A stretch of DNA of 64,000 nt from Saccharibacillus deserti (GCF_013618475.1 NZ_JABJVN010000007.1:1-64000); one strand, 5' to 3'. Shown: positions 25,843-34,735, counted from the stretch's first letter. Notes: generated by a model from the letters alone, not told the origin. Numbers and translations: made by a program.

Positions 25843-25881
25843 AAAAAAAGCCTTTCCCTGTATCAAGGGGAAAGGCCTTTT
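25843..25881 (-). terminator. Shared terminator of convergent genes
   Basis: GCCTTTCCC and GGGAAAGGC form the stem. On the minus strand it is followed by TTTTTTT and ends the isomerase operon; on the plus strand the T run is short (CTTTTG), so termination there is probably weaker. Confidence 0.8.
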
Positions 25882-25896
25882 GCGTACGAACCCTGT

Positions 25897-26757
25897 TCAA
25901 ACTCCGTCCCAAATCCGCCGAACATTGTTGAAAGCGATTCGTGTTCCTTCGAGGCAGTCTTCCATGCCTTCGTATTCGATCGACAGGAAGCCGTCGTAAC
26001 CGGAAGATTTGACCCGAGCGAGAATAGCCTGCAGATCGAGATCGCCGTGACCGGCAATCGCGCCGCGCAGATAGCTGCCGCCCGCGCTGGTGAACCAGCC
26101 TTCCCCGGGATTGCGGGAGGACGGACGGATATAGAAGTCTTTGATATGCACCATGGAAGCGATCGGCAAATTGTTGCGGACGGCAGTCAGCGGATTCTCG
26201 TCCACACAGACAAAATTGCCGACATCCAGCGTCGTGCGGAAGTTTGGCCGATCCACCGCATGGACCAGCGTCTGCACCCGGTCGCTTGCCTGAACGTAAT
26301 AGCCGTGGTTCTCGACGCTGGTTGTGATCCCGTACCCGGCCGCATGGTCGGCGATGCGCCGGCAGGCCGCCGCGATCTGCTCCAGGTCTTCGTTGAACCG
26401 GAGAATGGAGGTGTCTTCGCGCGAAGCGACATCGTGGCGCATCAGCTTGATGCCCAGACGATTGGCGCGATCGACTTCGGAGATCACCCGCGCAATTTCT
26501 TCTTCGTACGACGCTTCGCTGTCCGTAATAAAGTTCGCGCCAATCGCATAATTCGAAAGTTCCAGACCCAGCTCTTGGGCACGGCCGACGAGCCGCTCTT
26601 CAAGCCCGGGATCTTCATCGAAGCCAAAACCCAGACCCGGCACGATCTCGATATGCCGGCCGCCGATTCCGGCCGCCCAGTCCAACCCTTCTTCAATAGT
26701 CAGGCGGCCCTGCTGCATAGCCTGATACAAACTGTATGAACTGATTCCTAGTTTCAT
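25897..26757 (-). CDS. Sugar phosphate isomerase/epimerase (TIM barrel)
   Basis: A 286-residue xylose-isomerase-like TIM barrel starting MKLGISSYSLYQ, with likely metal ligands in SVENHGYY, TLDVGNF, VHIKDF and the C-terminal SIEYEGMED. Perfect AAGGAGG precedes the ATG. It is the last gene of a three-gene minus-strand operon (oxidoreductase, isomerase, isomerase), 32 bp after its neighbour. Related pairs process 3-keto or inositol-type sugars. It is only distantly similar to the isomerase at 7052. Confidence 0.83.
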   Translation of the reverse strand: MKLGISSYSLYQAMQQGRLTIEEGLDWAAGIGGRHIEIVPGLGFGFDEDPGLEERLVGRAQELGLELSNYAIGANFITDSEASYEEEIARVISEVDRANRLGIKLMRHDVASREDTSILRFNEDLEQIAAACRRIADHAAGYGITTSVENHGYYVQASDRVQTLVHAVDRPNFRTTLDVGNFVCVDENPLTAVRNNLPIASMVHIKDFYIRPSSRNPGEGWFTSAGGSYLRGAIAGHGDLDLQAILARVKSSGYDGFLSIEYEGMEDCLEGTRIAFNNVRRIWDGV

Positions 26758-26789
26758 AAGTATCCTCCTTGGGGGACGAAGTGCAACGA

Positions 26790-27686
26790 TCAGGCGTTTC
26801 CGCGATACCGCTCAATAAACCGGACCGCGCCGGCAATATCCGCGGCAGGGTCGCTGCCGACTTCGCGTTCGATCGTCAGGTAACCGGTATAGCCGATTTC
26901 CTGCAGAGCCCGGAAATAGGCGTCGAAGTCCACGTCGCCTTCGCCCGGCGGCAGTTCGATGAAGTCGGCTCCGCCGGAAGCCATATCGGCGATCGCTTCA
27001 TGGTCCATCGCGCTGTAGCCGAGATAGCCGTAAACTTTCTTCGGATCGACTTCGCGCAGACGGCGTCCGTCTTTGACATGGGTGTGCACGATATAGTCTT
27101 TCAGCAGATGAACGCCCCGGACGGGATCGTCTCCGGTGACCATAACCATATTGGCCGGATCGAAGTTGACGGATACTCCTTTGCCTCCAAGCGTGTCGAG
27201 AAAACTTTTGAGATGGGCGGCCGGTTCGGGTCCGGTCTCGATCGCAAAGTAGGCATTCTGGCTGCTGGCATACCGGGCGAGTTCTTCGCAGGCGCGGTGC
27301 ATCGCTTCATAGATCGGGCCGCTGCGGTCTTCGGGAACGATGCCGATATGGGTCGTGACGACGTTCGTGCCGAGCTCGAGCGCCAGATCGAGAATTCGTT
27401 TGGACTTCTCGATTTTCTCCGGGTTGACGGAAGCGTCCTGGAACCCGTGGCCCGCCAGATCGCCGCACAGGGCCGAGATTTCAAGCCCCAGGCTCCCGAT
27501 AAAGTCCCGCAGCTCGCGCCGTTTGGCGCCGACCAGCACAGCCGGGTCCATCTCGCCGGATACGGCATAGATCTGGACGCCGTCGGCTCCGACTTCTTTG
27601 GCTTTCTTGAGCCCTTCGGTGACACCGATTCCGAAGCTGTCCACGATCACGCCGATTTTGTGGGTAAGTTGCAGATTTGCGGTCAT
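26790..27686 (-). CDS. Sugar phosphate isomerase/epimerase (TIM barrel)
   Basis: A 298-residue TIM barrel beginning MTANLQLTHKIGVIVDSFG. Likely metal-site residues are in AIETGPEP, NFDPANM, VHTHVKDG and LTIEREVG. The ATG at 27686 is preceded by GGGGGAG; the frame is open well upstream but that part runs antisense-in-frame through the oxidoreductase gene and is not coding. It lies two bases from the oxidoreductase stop, so the two are translationally coupled. Substrate unknown. Confidence 0.83.
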   Translation of the reverse strand: MTANLQLTHKIGVIVDSFGIGVTEGLKKAKEVGADGVQIYAVSGEMDPAVLVGAKRRELRDFIGSLGLEISALCGDLAGHGFQDASVNPEKIEKSKRILDLALELGTNVVTTHIGIVPEDRSGPIYEAMHRACEELARYASSQNAYFAIETGPEPAAHLKSFLDTLGGKGVSVNFDPANMVMVTGDDPVRGVHLLKDYIVHTHVKDGRRLREVDPKKVYGYLGYSAMDHEAIADMASGGADFIELPPGEGDVDFDAYFRALQEIGYTGYLTIEREVGSDPAADIAGAVRFIERYRGNA

Positions 27687-27688
27687 CG

Positions 27689-28759
27689 TTATTCTCCCCC
27701 ATCCAAACGGATTTCCCGGCCTTCGGCGGCCGAGCGGTAAATGGCGTTCAACAGACGGATCATATCCACGCCGTCTTCGACCGGGCACAGATTTTCTCCT
27801 TTGCCCTGGCACAGATCGACGAAATGGCCGATTTCGCGCTTGAAGCTGTCTATGAAATCGAAGCCCGGCGTAGTCAGCTGGGGATCGATATTCAAGATGG
27901 TATTGTGGCGTTCGGTGACGATCGACAAGGCCGGTTCGATCTCCGCGCCGCCGCGATCGCCGAACACGGCGATCTGCGACGAATCTTTGCGGGCGTGCAG
28001 GGAGAAACTGACGTCGACCGCAAGGGAAGCTCCGTTCTCGAACCGGATCAGCGCGTTGGCCATGTCTTCGACCGTGTTGACCGACGGGTCGAAATCGGCC
28101 GCCTGGTAATACGAGAAATTCTCGATGTTCGAACGGTTGCCGAGCTTGCGGTAGGTGTTCCCGGTGACGGAAGCGACTTTGGGTCTGCCCATCAGATACC
28201 AGCATAGATCGATGACATGGACGCCGATATCGATCAGCGGCCCGCCGCCCGAACGCTCCTCGTCCGCAAACCAGCCGCCCGGGTTGCCGAGGCGGCGAAT
28301 CAGGCTGGCTTTGGCATAGTACAGCTCGCCCAGCTCGCCCGCATCGATAAAGCGTTTGAGCACTTCGATATTGGAGGCATGCCGGCGCACGTAGCCGACC
28401 TGAAGCACGCGCCCGCTTTCCCGGACCGCCTGTTCGATCGCCAGGGCTTCGTCTACCGTTTTGCAGAGCGGTTTTTCGCACAGGACATGTTTGCCGACGT
28501 GCAGCGCTTCGATACTGATTGCCGCATGGGAGTTGTTCCAGGTGCAGATGCTGACGGCATCGACCTCCGCAGAAGCGAGCAGCTCGCGGTAGTCTCCGTA
28601 GACGTCGGCAATTGCGTATTTCTCCGCCGTTTGCCGGGCGCGCTCTTCGTTCAGGTCGCATACCGCAGTGAGGCGAACCTGCGGATTTGACGCGTAAGCC
28701 TGCAGGTGGGCATCCGAGATCGAACCGCATCCGATAAGACCGATACGTACAAATTCCAT
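27689..28759 (-). CDS. Gfo/Idh/MocA-family oxidoreductase
   Basis: A 356-residue NAD(P)-dependent oxidoreductase with the nucleotide loop GLIGCGSISDAHL, the EKP motif in LCEKPLCK and GGGPLIDIGVHVIDLCWYLMG as substrate motif. The ATG at 28759 gives a standard N-terminus (MEFVRIGLIG); ATGs four and nine codons upstream have poorer context. It heads a minus-strand operon with two TIM-barrel isomerases and is divergent from an AraC gene 94 bp away, a likely regulator. Substrate unknown. Confidence 0.86.
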   Translation of the reverse strand: MEFVRIGLIGCGSISDAHLQAYASNPQVRLTAVCDLNEERARQTAEKYAIADVYGDYRELLASAEVDAVSICTWNNSHAAISIEALHVGKHVLCEKPLCKTVDEALAIEQAVRESGRVLQVGYVRRHASNIEVLKRFIDAGELGELYYAKASLIRRLGNPGGWFADEERSGGGPLIDIGVHVIDLCWYLMGRPKVASVTGNTYRKLGNRSNIENFSYYQAADFDPSVNTVEDMANALIRFENGASLAVDVSFSLHARKDSSQIAVFGDRGGAEIEPALSIVTERHNTILNIDPQLTTPGFDFIDSFKREIGHFVDLCQGKGENLCPVEDGVDMIRLLNAIYRSAAEGREIRLDGGE

Positions 28760-28853
28760 GGCCGAATTCATCCTTTCGGGATTCATATGTTATATTTGTT
28801 CATGGATAACCGATGTGACAGGTCTAATTTAACATAGCGGAGCAAAGGAGAGA

Positions 28854-29723
28854 ATGTTCAGGATGACCCAGTATATGGACTATACGATCAGTCCGGTTCC
28901 GATTCGCGTCTTCTCGCCGCCGTTCGATCCCGTCCGCCGGCGCATCAAGTCGATTGCGCTGGTGAACGCGGGACATCTGCCGGGCAGGACGCTGCAGCGG
29001 GAGAATGTTCAGTTCCATTACTGGGCGATCGTATTGATTACGGGGGGACGGGGACATTACCGGGTCGACGGCGGGGAAACGCAGCGCGTCGAGGCGGGAT
29101 CCTGGTTCTGCGTCTATCCGGGAGCGCTGTTCGACTACGGCCCCGACCCCGGCGGGTATTGGGACGAATACTATTTTACGGCCGAAGGGGAAAGGGTCGA
29201 AGAATGGCGCCGGGGCTGGCTGCCGCCTGAAGGCCAGGTTCATGGTCTGGCGGTGGGCGAAGCGCTGCTCCAGAGGCTTGAGAACCTGCTCCGGCTGGTC
29301 GGCAGCGGGACACCGGGCAATCTCGACCGGGCGGCGATGCAGCTGGAACAGTTTGTGTACGAAATCGCCGCCGGCGGGGAAGAACGCGAAGCGGGCCGGC
29401 GGGAGCTTTTGGTGCAGAAAGTCATCGAGGATATCCAGAGCGTGCTGCATCTGCCGCCGACAGTCTCGGATATGGCTGCCCGGCATCATGTATCGGTCTC
29501 GACGCTGCGCCGAATCGTGCACGAGTATACGGGGTATCCGTTCAACGAGTTTCTGCACCGTCTGCGTACGGGAGAAGCGGGCCATATGCTGCTGAATACC
29601 GACATGAGCGTCAAAGAAATCGGGGAACGGCTCGGCTACCGGGACATGTTCTACTTTTCCCGGGTATTCAAGCGGATTACGGGAGTATCGCCGAGAGAGT
29701 ACCGAAGCCGGGTCGGTCCGTAA
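28854..29723 (+). CDS. AraC-family transcriptional regulator
   Basis: A 289-residue regulator with an N-terminal cupin half (FHYWAIVLITGGRGHYRVDG, then a PGALFDYGP turn) and a C-terminal AraC double helix-turn-helix ending in YRDMFYFSRVFKRITGVSPREYR. AAAGGAG lies only three bases before the ATG at 28854 and twelve before an ATG at 28863, so the start is uncertain by three codons. It is divergent from the oxidoreductase/isomerase operon and probably controls it. Confidence 0.85.
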   Translation: MFRMTQYMDYTISPVPIRVFSPPFDPVRRRIKSIALVNAGHLPGRTLQRENVQFHYWAIVLITGGRGHYRVDGGETQRVEAGSWFCVYPGALFDYGPDPGGYWDEYYFTAEGERVEEWRRGWLPPEGQVHGLAVGEALLQRLENLLRLVGSGTPGNLDRAAMQLEQFVYEIAAGGEEREAGRRELLVQKVIEDIQSVLHLPPTVSDMAARHHVSVSTLRRIVHEYTGYPFNEFLHRLRTGEAGHMLLNTDMSVKEIGERLGYRDMFYFSRVFKRITGVSPREYRSRVGP

Positions 29724-29773
29724 CGAGAGGCACGCAATTCGGGGTGCGAACCCCGGTGCTGCGCAATACCTTA

Positions 29774-29802
29774 TTGGTTTTTTTAACCGCCGCCGTTATA
29801 AT
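29774..29802 (+). promoter_or_regulatory. Promoter of the YutD-family gene
   Basis: TTGGTT (29774-29779), a 17-bp spacer and a perfect TATAAT (29797-29802). The predicted transcript would have a leader of about 105 bases. Confidence 0.8.
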
Positions 29803-29913
29803 GGGGGTAGCTTTACAAATATTTTTACAGGCCTGGGCATTCCTTATTGAAGGGACAGAGCCAGAACCATATAGAGTTTTACGACAGCTATCGTTTCGGC
29901 AGGGGAGGGAAAT

Positions 29914-30723
29914 TTGTTGTTTCAAATCGGCGGTAAAGTCTATGAAGTGATGATCAACCACAAAAACGGCTGGAATGCGGAAGCGTTCCGCGGCCGCTAC
30001 AGCGAAATTCTGGAGCGCTACGATTACATCGTCGGAGACTGGGGATACAACCAGCTGCGTCTCAAAGGGATGTACCGCGACGGACAGCCCAAAGCGGCGA
30101 AGGAATCCCAGGTTTCTTTTACAACCGACTATATTACGGAACACTGCAACTTCGGCTGTGCTTACTTCGTTCTGCGCAAAGTGAAAGATATGCGGGATGT
30201 CAAAGACCCGGCGGAAGCGGCTTTGTACGAAGATCTCGGCGAGCTCAAGGAACCGGTTCGGGAAACCCGCGAATCGCATAAGACCCAGGAAGCCGCCAAG
30301 GAGAGAAGCGAGCATACGTCTCCGAAAGAACGCAAGGAACAGCGCGGCGGCCGAAGCGACCGGGATTCCAAAAACGGCCGCGGGGACCGGACGCAGGGCG
30401 TCCAGGAACCCAATGCACAGGAATCCAAAGAAAAAGCGCAGGGCCATTCGGGCAAAAAGAACGGGCAGCGCGGCGAACGTCCGAACCGCGACCATTCGGG
30501 CCGCGACAAAGACAAGCCGAAGGCATCCGGCGGCGAGCCGAACGCTCAGCCGAGCGGCCGCAACCGCAAACGCGAGGATCGCGGCGGCGAGTCGAGATCC
30601 GGACAGCGACGCGACGGAGGCGAACGTCCAAGCCGCGAACAGGCGGCACAGCCGAATCCGAACGCCGGGACGGCCCCGGCTCCGAACGAAGCTTCCCGTC
30701 CGGATCAGGAAACGGCCAAGTAA
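29914..30723 (+). CDS. yutD: YutD-family protein with long disordered tail
   Basis: The first 95 residues match the YutD family (HKNGWNAEAFRGRYSEILERYDYIVGDWGYNQLRL), a conserved Firmicute protein of unknown function, including a Cys pair (EHCNFGCAYF). Residues about 105-269 are an extremely charged, low-complexity tail of Lys, Arg, Glu, Gly, Asn and Ser, absent from the short Bacillus form (about 100 residues). The TTG at 29914 is the start: GGGGAGGGA sits ideally upstream. It is monocistronic, with its own promoter and a strong bidirectional terminator. The tail looks like an RNA- or polyanion-binding disordered region; that is inference. Confidence 0.88.
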   Translation: MLFQIGGKVYEVMINHKNGWNAEAFRGRYSEILERYDYIVGDWGYNQLRLKGMYRDGQPKAAKESQVSFTTDYITEHCNFGCAYFVLRKVKDMRDVKDPAEAALYEDLGELKEPVRETRESHKTQEAAKERSEHTSPKERKEQRGGRSDRDSKNGRGDRTQGVQEPNAQESKEKAQGHSGKKNGQRGERPNRDHSGRDKDKPKASGGEPNAQPSGRNRKREDRGGESRSGQRRDGGERPSREQAAQPNPNAGTAPAPNEASRPDQETAK

Positions 30724-30762
30724 CGTCCGAAAGGGACTTCTAAGGAAAACGGAAGTTTCAAG

Positions 30763-30813
30763 AAAAGGGTACAAAAAAGCGGCTCGAGCGAGCCGCTTTT
30801 TTGTACCCTTTTT
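30763..30813. terminator. Strong bidirectional terminator
   Basis: A nearly perfect palindrome: AAAAGGGTACAAAAAAGCGGCTCG faces CGAGCCGC with TTTTTTGTACCCTTTTT. It has T runs on both strands and separates the convergent YutD and NAD kinase genes. Confidence 0.92.
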
Positions 30814-30891
30814 GAGTGTGGAGTTCGGCTCGCGTGCGGTGTCTGCGAACCGCGAGCGTGCTTTTTGTGGGAATAAGGATCTCCGAACGGA

Positions 30892-31692
30892 TCAGCCCAG
30901 GAACGCTTCGCGTACCCGGTTCCAGAACGGAAACGGGCGATACCGCGCAAAGCTGATCTTCTGGCTCGATACGCGGCAGCGGACCGAGACCAGATCGTCG
31001 ATCGCCAGGTAGCGGTGATCCATGGTCAGCAGCAGCCGCTGCTCCTTGCGCGAGTAGATATCGCAGTGATGGTGCTTCGGAAGCACAAGCGGCGAACCGA
31101 GCGTACGGAAGACCCGGTTGTTGATCGAAGCGATCTCCGCGATCTGCAGCGCCTCGAGGGTCGGGTGCATGATCGCACCGCCGAGGCCCCGGTTATAGGC
31201 GGTACTGCCCGACGGCGTGGATACGCAGATCCCGTCGCCGCGGAACATCTCGAATACTTCGTCATTGATATCGATTTGGACGACCATGGTCGCTTCGGCG
31301 CCTTTGATAGCGAATTCGTTCAATACGGTATGGATCGAAGTTCCCGATTTGCGTTCGATCTCAAGTTCCAGCAGCGGGTACTTGACGATCTTCGGACCCA
31401 GTCCGCCTTCGCCCGCTCCCGACATGAATTTGATCAGTTCGGGCAGATCCTGGGCTTTCCAGTCGGCATAAAAACCGAGATGCCCGGTATGGACCCCGAC
31501 AAAAGCGATCTCCGGAATACGGTCGATAAACGAGTGGAACGCATGCAGCATCGTGCCGTCGCCGCCGATCGAAACGACGATCTCCGGAGACTCGGAATCC
31601 ATTTCGAATCCTTTTTCGGCCGCGAGTTTATGGAATTGTTGGCTCAAATCGATCGACAGTTGATCGCCGCGATCCAGTACATAATATTTCAA
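30892..31692 (-). CDS. NAD kinase
   Basis: Phosphorylates NAD to NADP. The 266-residue protein has the GGDGT signature (VSIGGDGTMLHAFH), the NE motif (VLNEFAIKG) and a Gly-rich segment GDGICVSTPSGSTAYN. It resembles the second, PpnKB/NadF2-type kinase of Bacillus. The TTG at 31692 is chosen because AAAGGAG lies ten bases upstream and the protein then begins at the conserved first strand (KYYVLDRGDQ); the further 19 codons upstream have no such support. Confidence 0.93.
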   Translation of the reverse strand: MKYYVLDRGDQLSIDLSQQFHKLAAEKGFEMDSESPEIVVSIGGDGTMLHAFHSFIDRIPEIAFVGVHTGHLGFYADWKAQDLPELIKFMSGAGEGGLGPKIVKYPLLELEIERKSGTSIHTVLNEFAIKGAEATMVVQIDINDEVFEMFRGDGICVSTPSGSTAYNRGLGGAIMHPTLEALQIAEIASINNRVFRTLGSPLVLPKHHHCDIYSRKEQRLLLTMDHRYLAIDDLVSVRCRVSSQKISFARYRPFPFWNRVREAFLG

Positions 31693-31971
31693 CGGTTGAA
31701 CGCTCCTTTGCTCGGCGTTTTGGCTTGCGGCCGGCGGTTCTGCCGGCACCTGTTCCCGTTCATTTTAACATGCCGGACCATCCCCGTCGCACAAAAAGTT
31801 TTTTTGCGCATTTTCTTATCAAACCTGGAGAAAGCGGTTGCAAAATGGCTTTATTTTTTGATGAACTATGATAGAATAAAAAAACCAAACTCTATTTCCG
31901 GCCTTTTGGCGGATTACATGTACCGAATGTCGGCACGTTGTCCTTAAATTCGAGATGGACGGAGTGGTCAA

Positions 31972-32067
31972 ATGAGTATCGTAACGGCTATCATGGTATG
32001 CGCTTTTGTCTACGTGATCCGCGTTTCTCTGGAACATACCGGGGAAGAGGAATGGAGCGGATATTGA
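31972..32067 (+). CDS. Putative 31-residue single-pass membrane protein
   Basis: ATG at 31972 follows CGGAGTGG at a good distance and opens a 31-codon frame. The product has one hydrophobic segment (IVTAIMVCAFVYVIRV) and an acidic C-terminus (EHTGEEEWSGY). A terminator with a T run follows at 32122-32157, so the ORF looks like a self-contained transcript; -10 candidates TATGAT/TAGAAT lie at about 31867-31877. It is too short for family assignment. Either a real small membrane protein or chance. Confidence 0.5.
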   Translation: MSIVTAIMVCAFVYVIRVSLEHTGEEEWSGY

Positions 32068-32121
32068 GACTCTAGTCTAACATAGCTGCGGTTCCGGGGG
32101 ACGGACGCGCGGCAGCAGCTT

Positions 32122-32157
32122 CAGCGCGGGGCACAGGCCCGGCGCTTTTTGTTTTTC
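32122..32157 (+). terminator. Terminator after the 31-residue ORF
   Basis: AGCGCGGG pairs with CCCGGCGCT (one mismatch) and is followed by TTTTTGTTTTT. It precedes the promoter of the haemoglobin gene. Confidence 0.75.
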
Positions 32158-32200
32158 ATGGAAACTGTGCACAAAGTCCGGTCTGAAAAGGCCGACAGTT

Positions 32201-32209
32201 TGCTATAAT
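32201..32209 (+). promoter_or_regulatory. Extended -10 promoter of the truncated haemoglobin gene
   Basis: TGCTATAAT, a perfect extended -10 element, lies about 70 bases before the gene. No -35 box is recognisable, as is common for this promoter type. Confidence 0.65.
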
Positions 32210-32276
32210 ACAAGAGTGCCTCCTTCCGGAGGACCAAAACGATCATCCCACACGAAATCGGATGCGAAAGCGGGTA

Positions 32277-32660
32277 ATGGATATGAACTCCGAACAGAAC
32301 ATCTACGAGCAGCTTGGCGAATCAGCCGGCCTGCGGCGCATTATCGAAACCTTTTACGCAAACGTGGTGCAGGAGCCTCTGCTGGCGCCGCTGTTTCCTG
32401 AGGATATTCAACCGGTCATTGAGCGGCAGCAGCAGTTTCTGACCCAGTTCTTCGGCGGTCCGCCGCTTTATTCGGAGCAGCACGGGCATCCGATGATGCG
32501 GGCGCGCCATATGCGTTTTCCGGTGACCAACGAACGGGCGGAGGCCTGGTTGGCCTGCATGAATGCGGCGCTCCGAGAGAACGAAGTGGAGGACGAGCTG
32601 CGTGAATTCGTGATTGCCCGTCTCAAAGGTCCGGCTTATCATTTTGTGAATACCCCGTAA
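32277..32660 (+). CDS. Truncated haemoglobin (group II, YjbI-like)
   Basis: A globin of about 127 residues that binds haem and O2 or NO. The conserved block GGPPLYSEQHGHPMMRARHMRFPVTNERAEAWLACM contains the proximal His and the F-helix region typical of group II truncated globins; the N-terminal FYANVVQEPLLAPLFP is the B-helix/CD region. The start is uncertain: ATG at 32262, 32277 or 32283, none with a strong ribosome site. It is followed 46 bp later by a DUF2225 gene. Confidence 0.88.
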   Translation: MDMNSEQNIYEQLGESAGLRRIIETFYANVVQEPLLAPLFPEDIQPVIERQQQFLTQFFGGPPLYSEQHGHPMMRARHMRFPVTNERAEAWLACMNAALRENEVEDELREFVIARLKGPAYHFVNTP

Positions 32661-32706
32661 CCGGACGCAGCCTTGCACAAGACATCAGAAAGAAGGGCTT
32701 ATCACT

Positions 32707-33408
32707 ATGGAGATTGATCCGCTGTTTCAAATGACGACCGCCTGCGTGTGCTGCGACAAAAAGTTCGAAACGAGCCGGGTGCGGCCGAGTTTTAAACAGA
32801 CGATCCGGCGGGACTCGGACTTTTGCGCCTATTACAAAAACGAAAACCCGGATTATTACGTCGTTCGGGTCTGTCCGCACTGCGGTTTTGCTTTTACGGA
32901 AAACTCCGCGGCCGTATTGAATGCGGATCAGCGCAAGCGATTCGAGGAGAAACTCGGAGCCGCGGCGAAAAAGAAAGAGTACGGCGGCAAACGGACTCTC
33001 GAAGGCGCACTGGAGACTTACAAACTTGCGCTGATCTGCGCCCAGGTGATCCAGGACAAAGAGCGGATTGTCGCAAGTCTGCTGCACCATATTGCCTGGC
33101 TGTACCGCTACGCCGGCAACGAAGAGCAGGAAGCCCGCTTTATCGGGTTCGCACGCGATTCGTACGTACGCGTCTACGAGACGGAATCGGCCGGTCCGAG
33201 CGATGCCCGTCTGATGTACCTGATCGGGGAACTCTGCCGCCGCATGGGCGAGTTCAACGAAGCGGTACGCTGGTTCTCGCGCGTTATCCATGATCAGCGG
33301 ATCATGGATGCGGGCATGATTCGCGCTTCCCGCGAGCAGTGGGCGACTCTGCGCGAAGAGATGCTGGCGCGCAAAATGGAACTGCCTTCAGAGATGCAGC
33401 AGTCCTGA
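32707..33408 (+). CDS. DUF2225-family protein
   Basis: A 233-residue cytosolic protein. The N-terminal 60 residues hold a probable zinc site made of two Cys pairs (ACVCCDKKFE and VCPHCGFAF). Residues about 95-225 form TPR-like helical hairpins (YKLALICAQ, SLLHHIAWLYRYAGN, ELCRRMGEFNEAVRWF). The family is common in Bacilli and its function is unknown. A terminator follows. Confidence 0.85.
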   Translation: MEIDPLFQMTTACVCCDKKFETSRVRPSFKQTIRRDSDFCAYYKNENPDYYVVRVCPHCGFAFTENSAAVLNADQRKRFEEKLGAAAKKKEYGGKRTLEGALETYKLALICAQVIQDKERIVASLLHHIAWLYRYAGNEEQEARFIGFARDSYVRVYETESAGPSDARLMYLIGELCRRMGEFNEAVRWFSRVIHDQRIMDAGMIRASREQWATLREEMLARKMELPSEMQQS

Positions 33409-33452
33409 GGCGCGAATCGAAGCGACAGCATTCCCCATATTCAACCATTCAG

Positions 33453-33484
33453 ACCTCCCGTTCGGACAGAGCGGGAGGTTTTTT
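33453..33484 (+). terminator. Terminator after the DUF2225 gene
   Basis: ACCTCCCG and CGGGAGGT form an 8-bp stem with an 11-nt loop, followed by TTTTTT. Confidence 0.88.
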
Positions 33485-33570
33485 GCGTTTTTTCGGATCA
33501 AAGACAGCGGCCAGGCCTTGCCAAGAAAGAGGGGCTTTTATTGAAAACCTTTTCGGTGATGTAATCTATG

Positions 33571-33599
33571 TTGACGCGAATCGAACCTCATCCTAATAT
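33571..33599 (+). promoter_or_regulatory. Promoter of the glycoside-cluster AraC gene
   Basis: TTGACG (33571-33576), 17 bp, TAATAT (33594-33599). It implies an mRNA leader of about 120 bases before the AraC start at 33726. The 317-bp gap between the DUF2225 and AraC genes otherwise holds only the terminator. Confidence 0.75.
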
Positions 33600-33725
33600 A
33601 GGGGGGTGTACGGGCAAAAGAGGTATTTTTCAGAGAAATTCAGTAAGATACAGCAATCAATGAACAAATTCTGTAACAACCAGCAATGTGCGGGAGCGTT
33701 CAACAAAAGAAACGGGGGGATAACG

Positions 33726-34667
33726 ATGAGCGTCATTTTGAACGACAGCAGGCTGAAAGAAAAGGTGGTTTTTCCGAGGGAATACCCGATTCACCTCTCG
33801 GATACGATCGGGGTAACCACCCAGTATCAGCGGCTGCATGCCCATGATGCCCTGGAGATCAATATGATCAAAGCGGGTACCGGCTACTACATCATCAACG
33901 GGGTGACCTACGATTTCGAAGCCGGGGATATCGTGCTGATCCAGTCGGGGGCGCTGCACTGCGCCTACGAGAAGGAAGGGCTGGTCATGCAGGTCATCAC
34001 GTTCGACGCCGCCTGGTTTATGGGCAGCCAGCGTTCCGATCCCGACATCTTGAGTCCGTTCAAAGAAATGGGCGTGTATTTCACGCCTGTTCTCGATCGC
34101 GCCCATCCCCGCCTGCCGGCTCTGCGCGAGCTGCTGCTGGCGATTCAGGAAGAACACGACTCGGCGCGCGCTTCTTACGTGTCCGTCGTTTATGCCTATA
34201 TGCTGCAGTTTTTCGTCCAGGTTAACCGGCATTTCCGCCAGGAGAATGTCGAGCCGGGCAAGAACCCCGTTTCTTTCGCCCAGCTTGAGAAGATTCGCCT
34301 TGTGATCCGCGCCATGGAAGACCGGCATGCCCATTCGTGGACGCTGGAAGAACTGGCGGGCCTCGCTTATCTCAGCCCTTCCCGCTTCAGCGATATTTTC
34401 CGCCGTGCCGTCGGCGTCTCGCCGCTGACCTACCTGATCCAGATTCGCCTGGAGAATGCGTACCGCCTGCTGGAGACGACCGATTTGAAGATCGTGGATA
34501 TCGCCATGGAATGCGGATTCCGCACTTTGTCCAATTTTAACCGCCTGTTCAAACGCCATATCGGCACCGAGCCCAGACTGATTCGGAGCAAAGTAAATTC
34601 ATGCTGCAGGAAGATAGTACCGGTTTCCGATCATTTTGGCGGAGTGGAAGCTCCTCTGCCCGAGTAA
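33726..34667 (+). CDS. AraC-family regulator of the ABC/GH4 cluster
   Basis: A 313-residue regulator. The cupin half (QRLHAHDALEINMIKAGTGYYIINGV, FEAGDIVLIQSGALHCAYE) carries the His and Glu pattern of a sugar pocket, and the C-terminal half has the AraC helix-turn-helix pair (LEELAGLAYLSPSRFSDIF, DIAMECGFRTLSNFNRLFK). The ATG at 33726 follows ACGGGGGGA; the frame is open 40 codons further up but without a ribosome site. It is the first gene of the cluster and most likely activates the transporter and catabolic genes. Confidence 0.86.
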   Translation: MSVILNDSRLKEKVVFPREYPIHLSDTIGVTTQYQRLHAHDALEINMIKAGTGYYIINGVTYDFEAGDIVLIQSGALHCAYEKEGLVMQVITFDAAWFMGSQRSDPDILSPFKEMGVYFTPVLDRAHPRLPALRELLLAIQEEHDSARASYVSVVYAYMLQFFVQVNRHFRQENVEPGKNPVSFAQLEKIRLVIRAMEDRHAHSWTLEELAGLAYLSPSRFSDIFRRAVGVSPLTYLIQIRLENAYRLLETTDLKIVDIAMECGFRTLSNFNRLFKRHIGTEPRLIRSKVNSCCRKIVPVSDHFGGVEAPLPE

Positions 34668-34735
34668 GATTGAGTCAGGAAAAGTCACTCCAGCGGTGAT
34701 GCCTACTTACACATGGCTAGGGAAAGGGGGTCCGT

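Noticed and set aside
27690-28730. Long frame extending the isomerase at 26790 through the oxidoreductase gene
   Set aside because: The added part is low-quality Arg/Gly-rich translation of another gene; the isomerase start at 27686 has its own ribosome site.
29744-29950. Open frame for a 68-residue hydrophobic protein
   Set aside because: It starts with GTG without a ribosome site, contains the TTGGTT-17-TATAAT promoter of the following gene and overlaps that gene's start.
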